A DNA stretch of 6,121 nt from Armatimonadetes bacterium RBG_19FT_COMBO_69_19. Lineage in GTDB: Bacteria; Sysuimicrobiota; Sysuimicrobiia; Sysuimicrobiales; Kaftiobacteriaceae. Below are positions 1 to 5,084 of this stretch, in pieces (within the stretch, counting starts at the first letter, position 1; every line of letters begins with the position of its first letter). Where the stretch lies: assembly GCA_001768125.1 (NCBI GenBank), contig MENB01000155.1, forward strand, positions 1 to 6,121. Direction: 5' to 3'. The position numbers were made by a program, and so were the translations under genes. The notes under the pieces were generated by a model. That model saw only the letters and a program-made list of their open reading frames with translations, ran no database searches and was not told the origin of the DNA.

Positions 1-610
1 GCTCCTGGCCGAGCTCAGTGAGCGGGTGCTTGACCAGCTGTTCCAGGACGCGAAACGGCATCGTGGCGACGTCGGCGCCGGCGAGGGCCGCCTGGGTCAC
101 GTGCATCGGGTGACGCAGGCTGGCCGCCAGGACCTTCGTCGTGTAGCGCTGGGTGCGGTACACCTGCACCATCTCCCGCACCACCGCCATCCCATCCTGA
201 CCGATGTCATCCAGCCGTCCCACGAACGGGCTGACGAACGCGGCGCCGGCCTTGGCGGCGAGGATGGACTGGTTCACGGAGAACACGAGGGTGACGTTGA
301 TCCGGATGCCCTCCTGGCCCAGCAGCGACGCCGCCCGGATGCCCTCCTGGGTACAGGGGACTTTCACGTAGACGTTGGGCGCCCAGGTCGCGTACTCGCG
401 CCCCTGGGTCACCATCTCCTCCGCAACCTCGGAGGTCGTCTCCACCGAGATGGGCCCGGACGTGATCGAGGCGATCTCGCGGATCAGGGCCCGGTGGTCC
501 ATCCCCTCCTTGCCGACCAGGCTCGGGTTCGTGGTCACTCCATCCAGGAGGCCCCAGCGGGACGCGGTGCGGATCTCCTCCAGGCTGCCGGTGTCGAGGA
601 AGAACTGCAT
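1..610 (-). CDS. tal: Transaldolase, small TalC/fructose-6-phosphate aldolase-like type, partial (3' end cut)
   Basis: This is a cytosolic class I aldolase-type enzyme of the short (about 215-220 residue) transaldolase family. It transfers a dihydroxyacetone unit between sugar phosphates in the non-oxidative pentose phosphate pathway. The 203 visible codons start MQFFLDTGSLEEI and contain GVTTNPSLV (residues 24-32), ISVETTSEV (54-62) and NVYVKVPCT (79-87), whose Lys83 should be the Schiff-base lysine. They continue with NVTLVFS, ATMPFRVLEQL and KHPLTELG. The last motif lies close to the normal C-terminus, so only some 10-15 residues should be missing beyond the window edge. An AGGGAGA ribosome site (616-622) lies about 6 nt before the ATG, inside the last codons of the upstream SLH gene. 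The two genes are 2 nt apart and probably translationally coupled. True transaldolase and fructose-6-phosphate aldolase activities cannot be separated from sequence alone, but transaldolase is more common in this subfamily. The family call is very secure. Confidence 0.95.
   Translation of the reverse strand, partial: MQFFLDTGSLEEIRTASRWGLLDGVTTNPSLVGKEGMDHRALIREIASITSGPISVETTSEVAEEMVTQGREYATWAPNVYVKVPCTQEGIRAASLLGQEGIRINVTLVFSVNQSILAAKAGAAFVSPFVGRLDDIGQDGMAVVREMVQVYRTQRYTTKVLAASLRHPMHVTQAALAGADVATMPFRVLEQLVKHPLTELGQE
302..350. repeat. Perfect 16-bp direct repeat inside the transaldolase gene
   Basis: The 16-mer CCGGATGCCCTCCTGG occurs at 302-317 and again at 335-350. The offset of 33 nt is in frame. 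In the protein it gives two QEGIR units about 11 residues apart (QEGIRAASLLGQEGIR), just after the catalytic lysine segment. The surrounding sequence still matches the family, so this looks like codon-level convergence or a fixed short duplication, not a disruption. Confidence 0.8.
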
Positions 611-612
611 GG

Positions 613-1869
613 CTATCTCCCTGTGGCTTCGATGTAGGCGACGTCCCCGACGTCGCCGACGTTCAGGAACAGTAGCACATCACCGGGGCGCAGGTCCCGC
701 AGCTCCGCCGACCGGTCATTGCGGTACACCGCGACGTTCCGCGCGACGCGGTACGTGCGCAGGGCCTTGCGGTCGTCCTCGAGGGTGATCTGCGGCGGGT
801 TCCCGGCTACGGGATCCTTCAGCGTGCCCTTGGAGAAGTTGTACCGCTTCACGGCGTCCATCAGTCCGTCCAGCGCTTGAGCGACTTCCGCGCGGGTGGC
901 CTTCTGGGCGGGGCGGAACTCCCGACCCACCAGCGCCACCAGCCGCTTCTCGATGGCGGCGGCGACGGTCCCCCGCGCCGGGGCCGGGACGGCATTGGCG
1001 TCGCTCGCCGCCAGGTTGTTCGCGGGCGCGTCGCTCAACCCGATCGCGCGCGCCGCGACGGTGGCCAGCTCGAGCCGGCTGATCTCTTCTTTCGGCCGGA
1101 AGGTGTTGTCCGGGTACGGCGCCATCACGCCCTTGTTGAAGAACAGAGAGAGCGAGGTGGGATTGGATTTCGTCGTGTGGATCGCGATGATCTCATACCG
1201 CCCCGGCGCCACGGGGTCGTCGCTCTGGTCGAGCTGCTTCCACAGCGTCGGCCAGGTGAACGCCTGACCCCCCGCGAGCGACACCGGCTGTTCCAGCGGC
1301 AGGAAGGGCCGGCCGAGCGACCACTTCGCGACCTCATGGCCGTCGGGGGCGCGGATGATGAAGTCGTACAGCTGCGAGTTGGTGTGGTCGAACCTGACGG
1401 CCTGCTCGCTCGTATTCTTCACCGCGAAGGTGACCTTGATCAGGTCGGCGGGGCCGTACACGGGCTTATCGGTGCTCAGTGTGTACACCAGCGCGCCCTT
1501 CTTGAGCTCGACCTTCTGCGGGGAGACGCTGCCAAGGCTCGTCACCGCCGCGATGGCCGCGACCTGATCCCGGGCAATCTCGGGCGCATCCTTGAAGGCC
1601 GGCAGGGCCACACCCTGGGCGTCCAGGCCGAGCGTCCGGACGAGGAGCACCGCGAAGTCGGCGCGGGTGACCGTGCCGTTGGGGTTGAACGTCGTCCCCG
1701 AGGTCCCGCGGAAGATCCCCTTCGCGGCGAGGCGCTCGATCGCGCGCTGCATCGGGAGCCCCTGGATGTCCGTGAAGATGGCGGCGGCGACCGGGGCCGC
1801 CGCGACGAGGACCGCCAGGACAACGGGCAACGCACGCCTGCCCCATCGAAATGCGCGATGATCGATCAT
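613..1869 (-). CDS. Exported S-layer homology protein with a BsuPI-type domain inside the SLH region
   Basis: This is a predicted secreted 418-residue protein that would attach to the cell-wall surface. A signal peptide spans residues 1-30 (basic FRWGRR, then a hydrophobic Ala/Val stretch ending VAAA). SLH repeat 1 covers about 31-82 (FTDIQGLPMQRAIERLAAKG ... TVTRADFAVLLVRTLGL). SLH repeat 2 starts at 92 (FKDAPEIARDQVAAIAAV) but resumes only at 244 (FNKGVMAPYPDNTFRP ... SRLELATVAARAIGL). Between them, about 118-243, lies a beta-rich BsuPI-like segment: YTLSTDKPVYGPADLIKVTF, LYDFIIRAPDG, PGRYEIIAIHT. A weaker SLH repeat 3 covers about 286-340. The last 70 residues carry TYRVARNVAVYRND and LRPGDVLLFLNVGDVGDVAYIEA, like the small beta tail seen on other SLH proteins. 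The start at 1869 is chosen because AGAGGAGA lies 5 nt upstream and the signal peptide follows at once. The in-frame ATG at 1923 has neither. BsuPI is named after a Bacillus intracellular proteinase inhibitor; inhibition by this protein is not shown. It probably shares a transcript with the transaldolase 2 nt downstream. Confidence 0.88.
   Translation of the reverse strand: MIDHRAFRWGRRALPVVLAVLVAAAPVAAAIFTDIQGLPMQRAIERLAAKGIFRGTSGTTFNPNGTVTRADFAVLLVRTLGLDAQGVALPAFKDAPEIARDQVAAIAAVTSLGSVSPQKVELKKGALVYTLSTDKPVYGPADLIKVTFAVKNTSEQAVRFDHTNSQLYDFIIRAPDGHEVAKWSLGRPFLPLEQPVSLAGGQAFTWPTLWKQLDQSDDPVAPGRYEIIAIHTTKSNPTSLSLFFNKGVMAPYPDNTFRPKEEISRLELATVAARAIGLSDAPANNLAASDANAVPAPARGTVAAAIEKRLVALVGREFRPAQKATRAEVAQALDGLMDAVKRYNFSKGTLKDPVAGNPPQITLEDDRKALRTYRVARNVAVYRNDRSAELRDLRPGDVLLFLNVGDVGDVAYIEATGR
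639..662. repeat. Three CGACGT units at 9-bp spacing (GDV coding repeat)
   Basis: CGACGT occurs at 639-644, 648-653 and 657-662 with an exact 9-bp period. On the minus strand it encodes the short VGDVGDV run near the C-terminus of the SLH protein, in a predicted beta segment. This is a minor tandem repeat within coding sequence and has no evident regulatory role. Confidence 0.6.
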
Positions 1870-1873
1870 ACGG

Positions 1874-1881
1874 TCTCCTCT
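1874..1881 (-). promoter_or_regulatory. Ribosome binding site that sets the SLH protein start
   Basis: AGAGGAGA on the minus strand lies 5 nt before the ATG at 1869-1867. It is the only good Shine-Dalgarno match among the in-frame starts. It also places the initiator directly before the basic region of the signal peptide. Confidence 0.8.
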
Positions 1882-1916
1882 AGGCATACAAGATTGGAAG
1901 CATCGAGTGGTGATGG

Positions 1917-1972
1917 CGGACACCCGGGGCAGGGTTCAGGGTGCCGGTATACTTACAGCGGCCAGGTGTCCG
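1917..1972 (-). promoter_or_regulatory. Leader RNA stem-loop upstream of the SLH-transaldolase operon
   Basis: In minus-strand RNA the arm CGGACACCUGG (from 1972-1962) pairs over all 11 positions with CCGGGUGUCCG (from 1927-1917), with one G-U wobble. The loop is 34 nt and contains a smaller GGCA/UGCC helix (1945-1942 with 1931-1928). The stem ends 47 nt before the SLH start codon and has no following U-run, so it is not a normal intrinsic terminator. The upstream arm overlaps the end of the possible small ORF at 1953-2039. The pairing is seen in the sequence; a regulatory role is inferred. Confidence 0.4.
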
Positions 1973-2039
1973 GGTGATCCGGGTGATGCGGCCGAATCCG
2001 GTGGGGGGGGTTCGCTCCTCCCCTGGCAAATCCCTCCAT
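1953..2039 (-). CDS. Possible 28-codon leader ORF, His/Pro-rich (speculative)
   Basis: An ATG (2039-2037) opens 28 codons ending in TAA (1955-1953). The peptide starts MEGFARGGANPP and ends RPHHPDHPDTWPL, with four His and six Pro. The ATG lies only about 7 nt downstream of the start site predicted from the TATAAT at 2053-2058. Translation would therefore be nearly leaderless, and the only nearby purine-rich stretch (GCGGGA) abuts the ATG. The reading frame passes through a run of eight C (2010-2003) and two 9-bp tandem repeats. I do not recognise the peptide, and in GC-rich DNA an ORF this short can arise by chance. The main reason to record it is its position inside a long structured leader before the SLH gene. 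Confidence 0.2.
   Translation of the reverse strand: MEGFARGGANPPHRIRPHHPDHPDTWPL
1970..1987. repeat. Two tandem copies of CCGGGTGAT
   Basis: The 9-mer CCGGGTGAT is at 1970-1978 and 1979-1987, preceded by a degenerate copy CCAGGTGT at 1962-1969. It lies in the leader before the SLH gene and encodes the HPD-HPD part of the possible leader peptide. The first copy overlaps the upstream arm of the leader stem. Confidence 0.65.
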
Positions 2040-2052
2040 TCCCGCAGATCGT

Positions 2053-2058
2053 ATTATA
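2053..2058 (-). promoter_or_regulatory. Probable -10 element for the SLH-transaldolase operon
   Basis: A perfect TATAAT on the minus strand lies 24 nt past the argS stop codon, in otherwise GC-rich DNA. The expected start site is about 2046, giving a leader of about 177 nt before the SLH start codon. No convincing -35 is visible at 16-18 nt (the best is GC-rich CGGCAG at 2081-2076, at the argS stop). It may need an activator or another sigma factor. I see no terminator between argS and this element, so read-through from argS is also possible. Confidence 0.45.
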
Positions 2059-2081
2059 CCCCCTAATGCGTACCCCTGCCG

Positions 2082-3797
2082 CTACATCCGCTCGGGGACG
2101 CCGATGCCGAGGAGGCCGAGCCCGGTCTGCATGACCTGGGCGGCCCCGTGGACGATGCTCATCCGGCTGGCCCGGAGGTGCTCGTCCTCGGCCTGGAGCA
2201 CGGGGACGTTGTGATAGAAGACGTGGAACACCTGCGCCAGCCCGAACAGGTAGTTCGCCACGATGTGGGGATGGTACGTCCGCGCCGCCTCGCGCACCGC
2301 CTCGGGAAAGCGCGCCAGGTGCTTGATCAGGTTCCACTCCTCCGCGGTCTCCATCGCCCGCCGGTCGATGCCTCCGGCCGGATACGGGGCCGCGCTCTTG
2401 CGCATGATGCCCCGGGCCCGGACGTACGTGTACTGCAGGTACGGCGCACTGTCGCCGTCGAGCGACAGCATGCGGTCCCAGTCGAAGACGACGTTCTTCA
2501 CCCGGCTCTGGGAGAGGTCCGCGTACTTGATCGCCCCGACGCCGACCAGGCGCGCGACCTCCTCTTTGTCGACCTCGGGCAGCTCGGCGTTCTTCTCATC
2601 CACGAGCGCCCTGGCGCGCGATATGGCCTCCTGGAGGACGTCCTCGAGGAAGACCACCCGGCCCCGGCGCGTGCTCATGCGTCCTTCCGGCAGCGTGATC
2701 AGCCCAAAATCGACGTGGGCGTACGTGACGTCCGTGAACCCAAGCTTCCGGAGCGTGGCGAACAGCTGCCGGAAGTGCAGTCGTTGTTCAGCGCCGACAA
2801 CATAGATCAGCTGCGCGGGGCGGTAGGTGCGGATGCGGTAGATCGCCGCGGCGAGGTCCCGTGTGGAGTAGAGCGTGCGGCCGTCCGAGCTGCGCAGGAT
2901 CAGCGGCGTCTCCATGCCGGCGTCCTTCAGCGGGACGATCAGCGCGCCCTGGTCCTCGACCGCGACGCCCTTGCGCCGGGCCTCCTCGATGACCTCCTGC
3001 GACATCTCGAGGTAGGCGCTCTCGCCCCGCCAGGAGTCGAAGGTCACACCGAGCACGTCGTAGATCTTGTCGAACTCGGCGAGGCTGTGGCGGACGATCT
3101 CCTCCCACATCCGCCGGGCCTCGGGATCGCCCTGCTCCAGGCGCAGCGCCCACTCGCGCGCCTGGTCTCGCAGGGATGGATCGGCCCGGGCCTCCTCGTC
3201 GAACTTCACGTAGATCCGCAGCAGCTCCCGCACGGGGGCCTTCCCGTACGCCTCGCGGTCCAGCCACTGTGTCATCCCATATAGGAGGGTCCCGAACTGC
3301 GTGCCCCAGTCCGCGTAATGGTTGACACCGACGGCCGTGTAGCCGGCGAAGGCGTACAGGCGGTGCAGTGCGTCCCCGATGATCGTGGAGCGGAGATGCC
3401 CCACGGACATCGGCCGGGCCACGTTGGGCGAGGAGATGTCGAGGACGACGGTCTTCCCCTCCCCCTCCTCGCTGCTGCCGAAGCGGGCGCCGAGGCGGTC
3501 GAGGTCTTCCATGACCATCTTGCCGTAGGAAGCTCGATTGAACCGGAAGTTCAGGTAGCCGCCCTCCGCGCGGGGCTGCTCCAGCAGCCCGAGCGGGGGC
3601 ATGTGGTCGGCCAGTCGACGTGCGATCTCCTCGGGCTTCTGCCGGAGCTTCGCGGCGAACGGGAAGCACGGCACGGCCAGGTCGGCGTCGACGCCGTGCG
3701 GAGGGGTGGTGACGTTGACGTCGAGGGGCTCTCCCAGGACCTCACGGACCCCGGAGACCGCCTGCGAGGCGGCCTGATCGACGGCGTAGGTCGGCAT
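2082..3797 (-). CDS. argS: Arginyl-tRNA synthetase (ArgRS)
   Basis: This is a cytosolic class I aminoacyl-tRNA synthetase that charges tRNA-Arg with arginine using ATP. Its 571 residues are a normal family length. Residues 1-88 form the N-terminal additional domain that contacts the tRNA elbow. The catalytic core follows, with SSPNVARPMSVGHLRSTIIG (122-141), where SVGH replaces the textbook HIGH. It continues with NHYADWGTQFG (159-169), STRDLAAAIYR (311-321) and the KMSKS-equivalent EGRMSTRRG (371-379). The DALR anticodon-binding helical domain runs from about 460 to the end, after QYTYVRARGI (455-464), and closes GLLGIGVPERM. Serine at the first HIGH position and a non-canonical KMSKS loop both occur in functional ArgRS, so activity is expected. 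The start is 3 nt after the htrA stop. The only purine-rich stretch, AGGGG, touches the ATG, so initiation probably relies on coupling to htrA translation. Confidence 0.97.
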   Translation of the reverse strand: MPTYAVDQAASQAVSGVREVLGEPLDVNVTTPPHGVDADLAVPCFPFAAKLRQKPEEIARRLADHMPPLGLLEQPRAEGGYLNFRFNRASYGKMVMEDLDRLGARFGSSEEGEGKTVVLDISSPNVARPMSVGHLRSTIIGDALHRLYAFAGYTAVGVNHYADWGTQFGTLLYGMTQWLDREAYGKAPVRELLRIYVKFDEEARADPSLRDQAREWALRLEQGDPEARRMWEEIVRHSLAEFDKIYDVLGVTFDSWRGESAYLEMSQEVIEEARRKGVAVEDQGALIVPLKDAGMETPLILRSSDGRTLYSTRDLAAAIYRIRTYRPAQLIYVVGAEQRLHFRQLFATLRKLGFTDVTYAHVDFGLITLPEGRMSTRRGRVVFLEDVLQEAISRARALVDEKNAELPEVDKEEVARLVGVGAIKYADLSQSRVKNVVFDWDRMLSLDGDSAPYLQYTYVRARGIMRKSAAPYPAGGIDRRAMETAEEWNLIKHLARFPEAVREAARTYHPHIVANYLFGLAQVFHVFYHNVPVLQAEDEHLRASRMSIVHGAAQVMQTGLGLLGIGVPERM

Positions 3798-3800
3798 CCC

Positions 3801-4946
3801 CTACTGCGAGCGTTCCCCGAGCGTCACGTCCACGGTGCGGCGGCTGCCGTCCCGGACGATTCCGATCCGGACCCGCTGGCCAGGGCGCTTCGTGAACAGC
3901 TGCCGGATGAAGTCGTTCCAGTTGTTGACCGGGCTACCATCCACCGAGATGACGATGTCCCCCGGCCGGATCCCCGCGCGGGCGGCGGGACCGTTGGCCT
4001 CCACCTCGCGGACGATGATCCCCCGGTCCACCGGCAGGTTGTACTGCCGGGCGATGTTCGCGTCCACGTCACCGCCCCAGACGATCCCCACGAACGGCCG
4101 GGTGACGTGGCCCCGGCTGATCAGCTGGTCCATGATGGCTCGGGCGGTATCGATAGGGATGGCAAAGCCGATGCCCTGGGCCTGCTGCACGATCGCCGTG
4201 TTGATCCCGATCACCGCACCCGCGCTGTCGGCCAGGGCCCCGCCGCTGTTGCCCGGGTTGATCGCAGCGTCGGTTTGGATGAGGTTTTCGATGACGAGCC
4301 CGGGGACCTGGATGCTGCGGTTGAGCGCGCTCACGACGCCGACGGTCACGGTATGGCCCAGCCCGAAGGGGTTCCCGATCGCCACGGCCATCTGCCCGAC
4401 GCGCAGGCTGCTCGCCTGTCCGAGCTGCGCGGCCGGGAGGGATTCGGGCGCATCCACCTTGATCACGGCCAGGTCGGAGAACCGATCCGTGCCGACGATC
4501 TTGCCCGCGTAGCTCTTCCCCGAGAGCAGGGTGACCTTGATCTGCTGCGCGTTCTCGACGACGTGGTTATTGGTGAGGATGTAGCCGTTCGGGCTCACGA
4601 TCACCCCCGAGCCTGCGCCCTGCTGCGGGAACACGCCGAAGACCGTCTGCACCTGCGCCACCGTGTCGATGTTCACCACGGCCGGGCGGACCCGCTCGAC
4701 GACCTTGATGATCGTCGACTCCTCCGAGACCAGGGGGGTCGGCCCGGCGGGCGTCTGCGTTGTCGCGGGTGGGGACGAGGGCGATGGGGCAGGGGTGGGG
4801 GTTGGGGTCGCGGGCGCCTCCGGCGCGGCGCGGCCGGCGAGCCCCGGGAAGTACTGCGGCAGCACGCTGTTCCCGAGCACGACGGCTCCCGCGACGATGA
4901 AGAGCAGCACGGTGAGGATCGTGCCGGGCGATGTGCGATTCCTCAT
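3801..4946 (-). CDS. htrA: HtrA/DegP-like S1C serine protease, membrane-anchored, one PDZ domain
   Basis: This is an envelope quality-control protease that degrades or refolds damaged exported proteins. It has 381 residues: a short basic N-terminus, one hydrophobic segment (about 9-28, LTVLLFIVAGAVVLG) acting as an uncleaved anchor, and a Pro/Thr/Ala/Ser linker (about 42-72). The trypsin-like domain carries the triad His128 (ILTNNHVV), Asp158 (RFSDLAVIKV) and Ser234 (AINPGNSGGAL), with AIGNPFGLGHTVTVGVVSAL at 189-208. A single PDZ domain covers about 282-375 (FVGIVWGG ... AARAGIRPGDIVISVDGSPV). The start at 4946 is chosen because GAGGAGG lies 7 nt upstream and the anchor follows immediately. 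A start at 5036 would add 30 residues and lie upstream of the proposed promoter. argS follows after 3 nt. DegP, DegS and DegQ subtypes cannot be told apart, although one anchor plus one PDZ resembles Gram-positive HtrA. Confidence 0.95.
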   Translation of the reverse strand: MRNRTSPGTILTVLLFIVAGAVVLGNSVLPQYFPGLAGRAAPEAPATPTPTPAPSPSSPPATTQTPAGPTPLVSEESTIIKVVERVRPAVVNIDTVAQVQTVFGVFPQQGAGSGVIVSPNGYILTNNHVVENAQQIKVTLLSGKSYAGKIVGTDRFSDLAVIKVDAPESLPAAQLGQASSLRVGQMAVAIGNPFGLGHTVTVGVVSALNRSIQVPGLVIENLIQTDAAINPGNSGGALADSAGAVIGINTAIVQQAQGIGFAIPIDTARAIMDQLISRGHVTRPFVGIVWGGDVDANIARQYNLPVDRGIIVREVEANGPAARAGIRPGDIVISVDGSPVNNWNDFIRQLFTKRPGQRVRIGIVRDGSRRTVDVTLGERSQ

Positions 4947-4953
4947 GATGGCG

Positions 4954-4960
4954 CCTCCTC
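4954..4960 (-). promoter_or_regulatory. Strong ribosome binding site of htrA
   Basis: GAGGAGG on the minus strand ends 7 nt before the ATG at 4946-4944. It decides the start of the protease in favour of MRNRTSPG. Confidence 0.85.
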
Positions 4961-4963
4961 GGA

Positions 4964-5016
4964 ATAACGATACCAGATGACGGGAAGGGGGATAAGGGTA
5001 CGCTATCGTTATCCCC
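4964..5016. repeat. Two inverted repeats sharing one arm in the htrA-accD intergenic region
   Basis: ATAACGATA (4964-4972) is the perfect inverse of TATCGTTAT (5004-5012). GGGGATAA (4988-4995) is the perfect inverse of TTATCCCC (5009-5016). The right arms overlap at 5009-5012, and together they cover the proposed htrA -10 box (5008-5013). From the inferred htrA start site (about 5001) the right arms are not transcribed. A DNA operator is therefore more likely than an RNA hairpin. The binding protein is unknown. Confidence 0.5.
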
Positions 5017-5036
5017 GGTTTCTCGGCAGGCGGCAA
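5008..5036 (-). promoter_or_regulatory. Candidate housekeeping promoter for htrA-argS
   Basis: On the minus strand TTGCCG (5036-5031; 4 of 6 to TTGACA) is followed after 17 nt by GATAAC (5013-5008; 4 of 6 to TATAAT). The predicted start is near 5001, giving a leader of about 55 nt with the strong ribosome site near its end. It overlaps the -35 region and spacer of the divergent accD promoter and the inverted repeats at 4964-5016. Confidence 0.4.
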
Positions 5037-5048
5037 GTACGCTATAAT
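5019..5048 (+). promoter_or_regulatory. Promoter of accDA
   Basis: A perfect TATAAT (5043-5048) sits in GC-rich DNA. The -35 is poor: TTTCTC (5019-5024) at 18-nt spacing, or TTCTCG (5020-5025) at 17. Transcription should begin near 5055, leaving about 30 nt before the GTG at 5085. The -10 lies inside the longer open frame that begins at 4977, which argues against that frame's upstream ATG being used. Confidence 0.6.
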
Positions 5049-5071
5049 CGAGAGACTTCACGCCGCCCTCT

Positions 5072-5078
5072 GGCGAGG
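5072..5078 (+). promoter_or_regulatory. Ribosome binding site supporting the accD GTG start
   Basis: GGCGAGG ends 6 nt before the GTG at 5085-5087. No comparable site precedes the upstream in-frame ATG at 4977. Confidence 0.6.
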
Positions 5079-5084
5079 CGATCT

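Noticed and set aside
26..637. 203-codon plus-strand frame opposite the transaldolase
   Set aside because: The minus strand encodes an unmistakable transaldolase with its active-site lysine; this frame is its shadow.
1870..1923. ATG at 1923 as start of the SLH protein
   Set aside because: It lacks a Shine-Dalgarno and places 18 polar residues before the signal peptide; the ATG at 1869 has AGAGGAGA 5 nt upstream.
877..1977. 366-codon plus-strand frame opposite the SLH gene
   Set aside because: It is Arg/Gly/Asp-rich without family features. The minus strand has a signal peptide, SLH repeats and a ribosome site.
2046..2081. Rho-independent terminator after argS
   Set aside because: Only a weak CG-ATTA/TAAT-CG palindrome overlapping the TATAAT is present, with no GC stem followed by a U-run.
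1870..2081. Riboswitch, tRNA or known small RNA in the gap before the SLH gene
   Set aside because: I could not match any known riboswitch core, tRNA cloverleaf or SRP/6S signature; only a generic stem and short repeats are visible.
2148..3284. 378-codon plus-strand frame opposite argS
   Set aside because: The composition is Arg/Asp/Val/Leu/His-rich with no motif, and the opposite strand encodes clear ArgRS.
3318..4967. 549-codon open frame on the plus strand, antisense to argS and htrA
   Set aside because: It lies opposite two genes with full catalytic motifs. Its translation is a low-complexity Asp/Arg/His/Gly/Val mix with no recognisable domain, as expected for the complementary frame of GC-rich genes.
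4947..5036. Upstream ATG at 5036 extending the HtrA protease by 30 residues
   Set aside because: It has no ribosome site, would include the proposed promoter and operator region, and would displace the membrane anchor from the N-terminus.
4977..5084. Upstream ATG at 4977 extending AccD by 36 residues
   Set aside because: The TATAAT at 5043-5048 lies inside the extension, the added residues are Arg-rich and unlike AccD, and the GTG at 5085 has a ribosome site.
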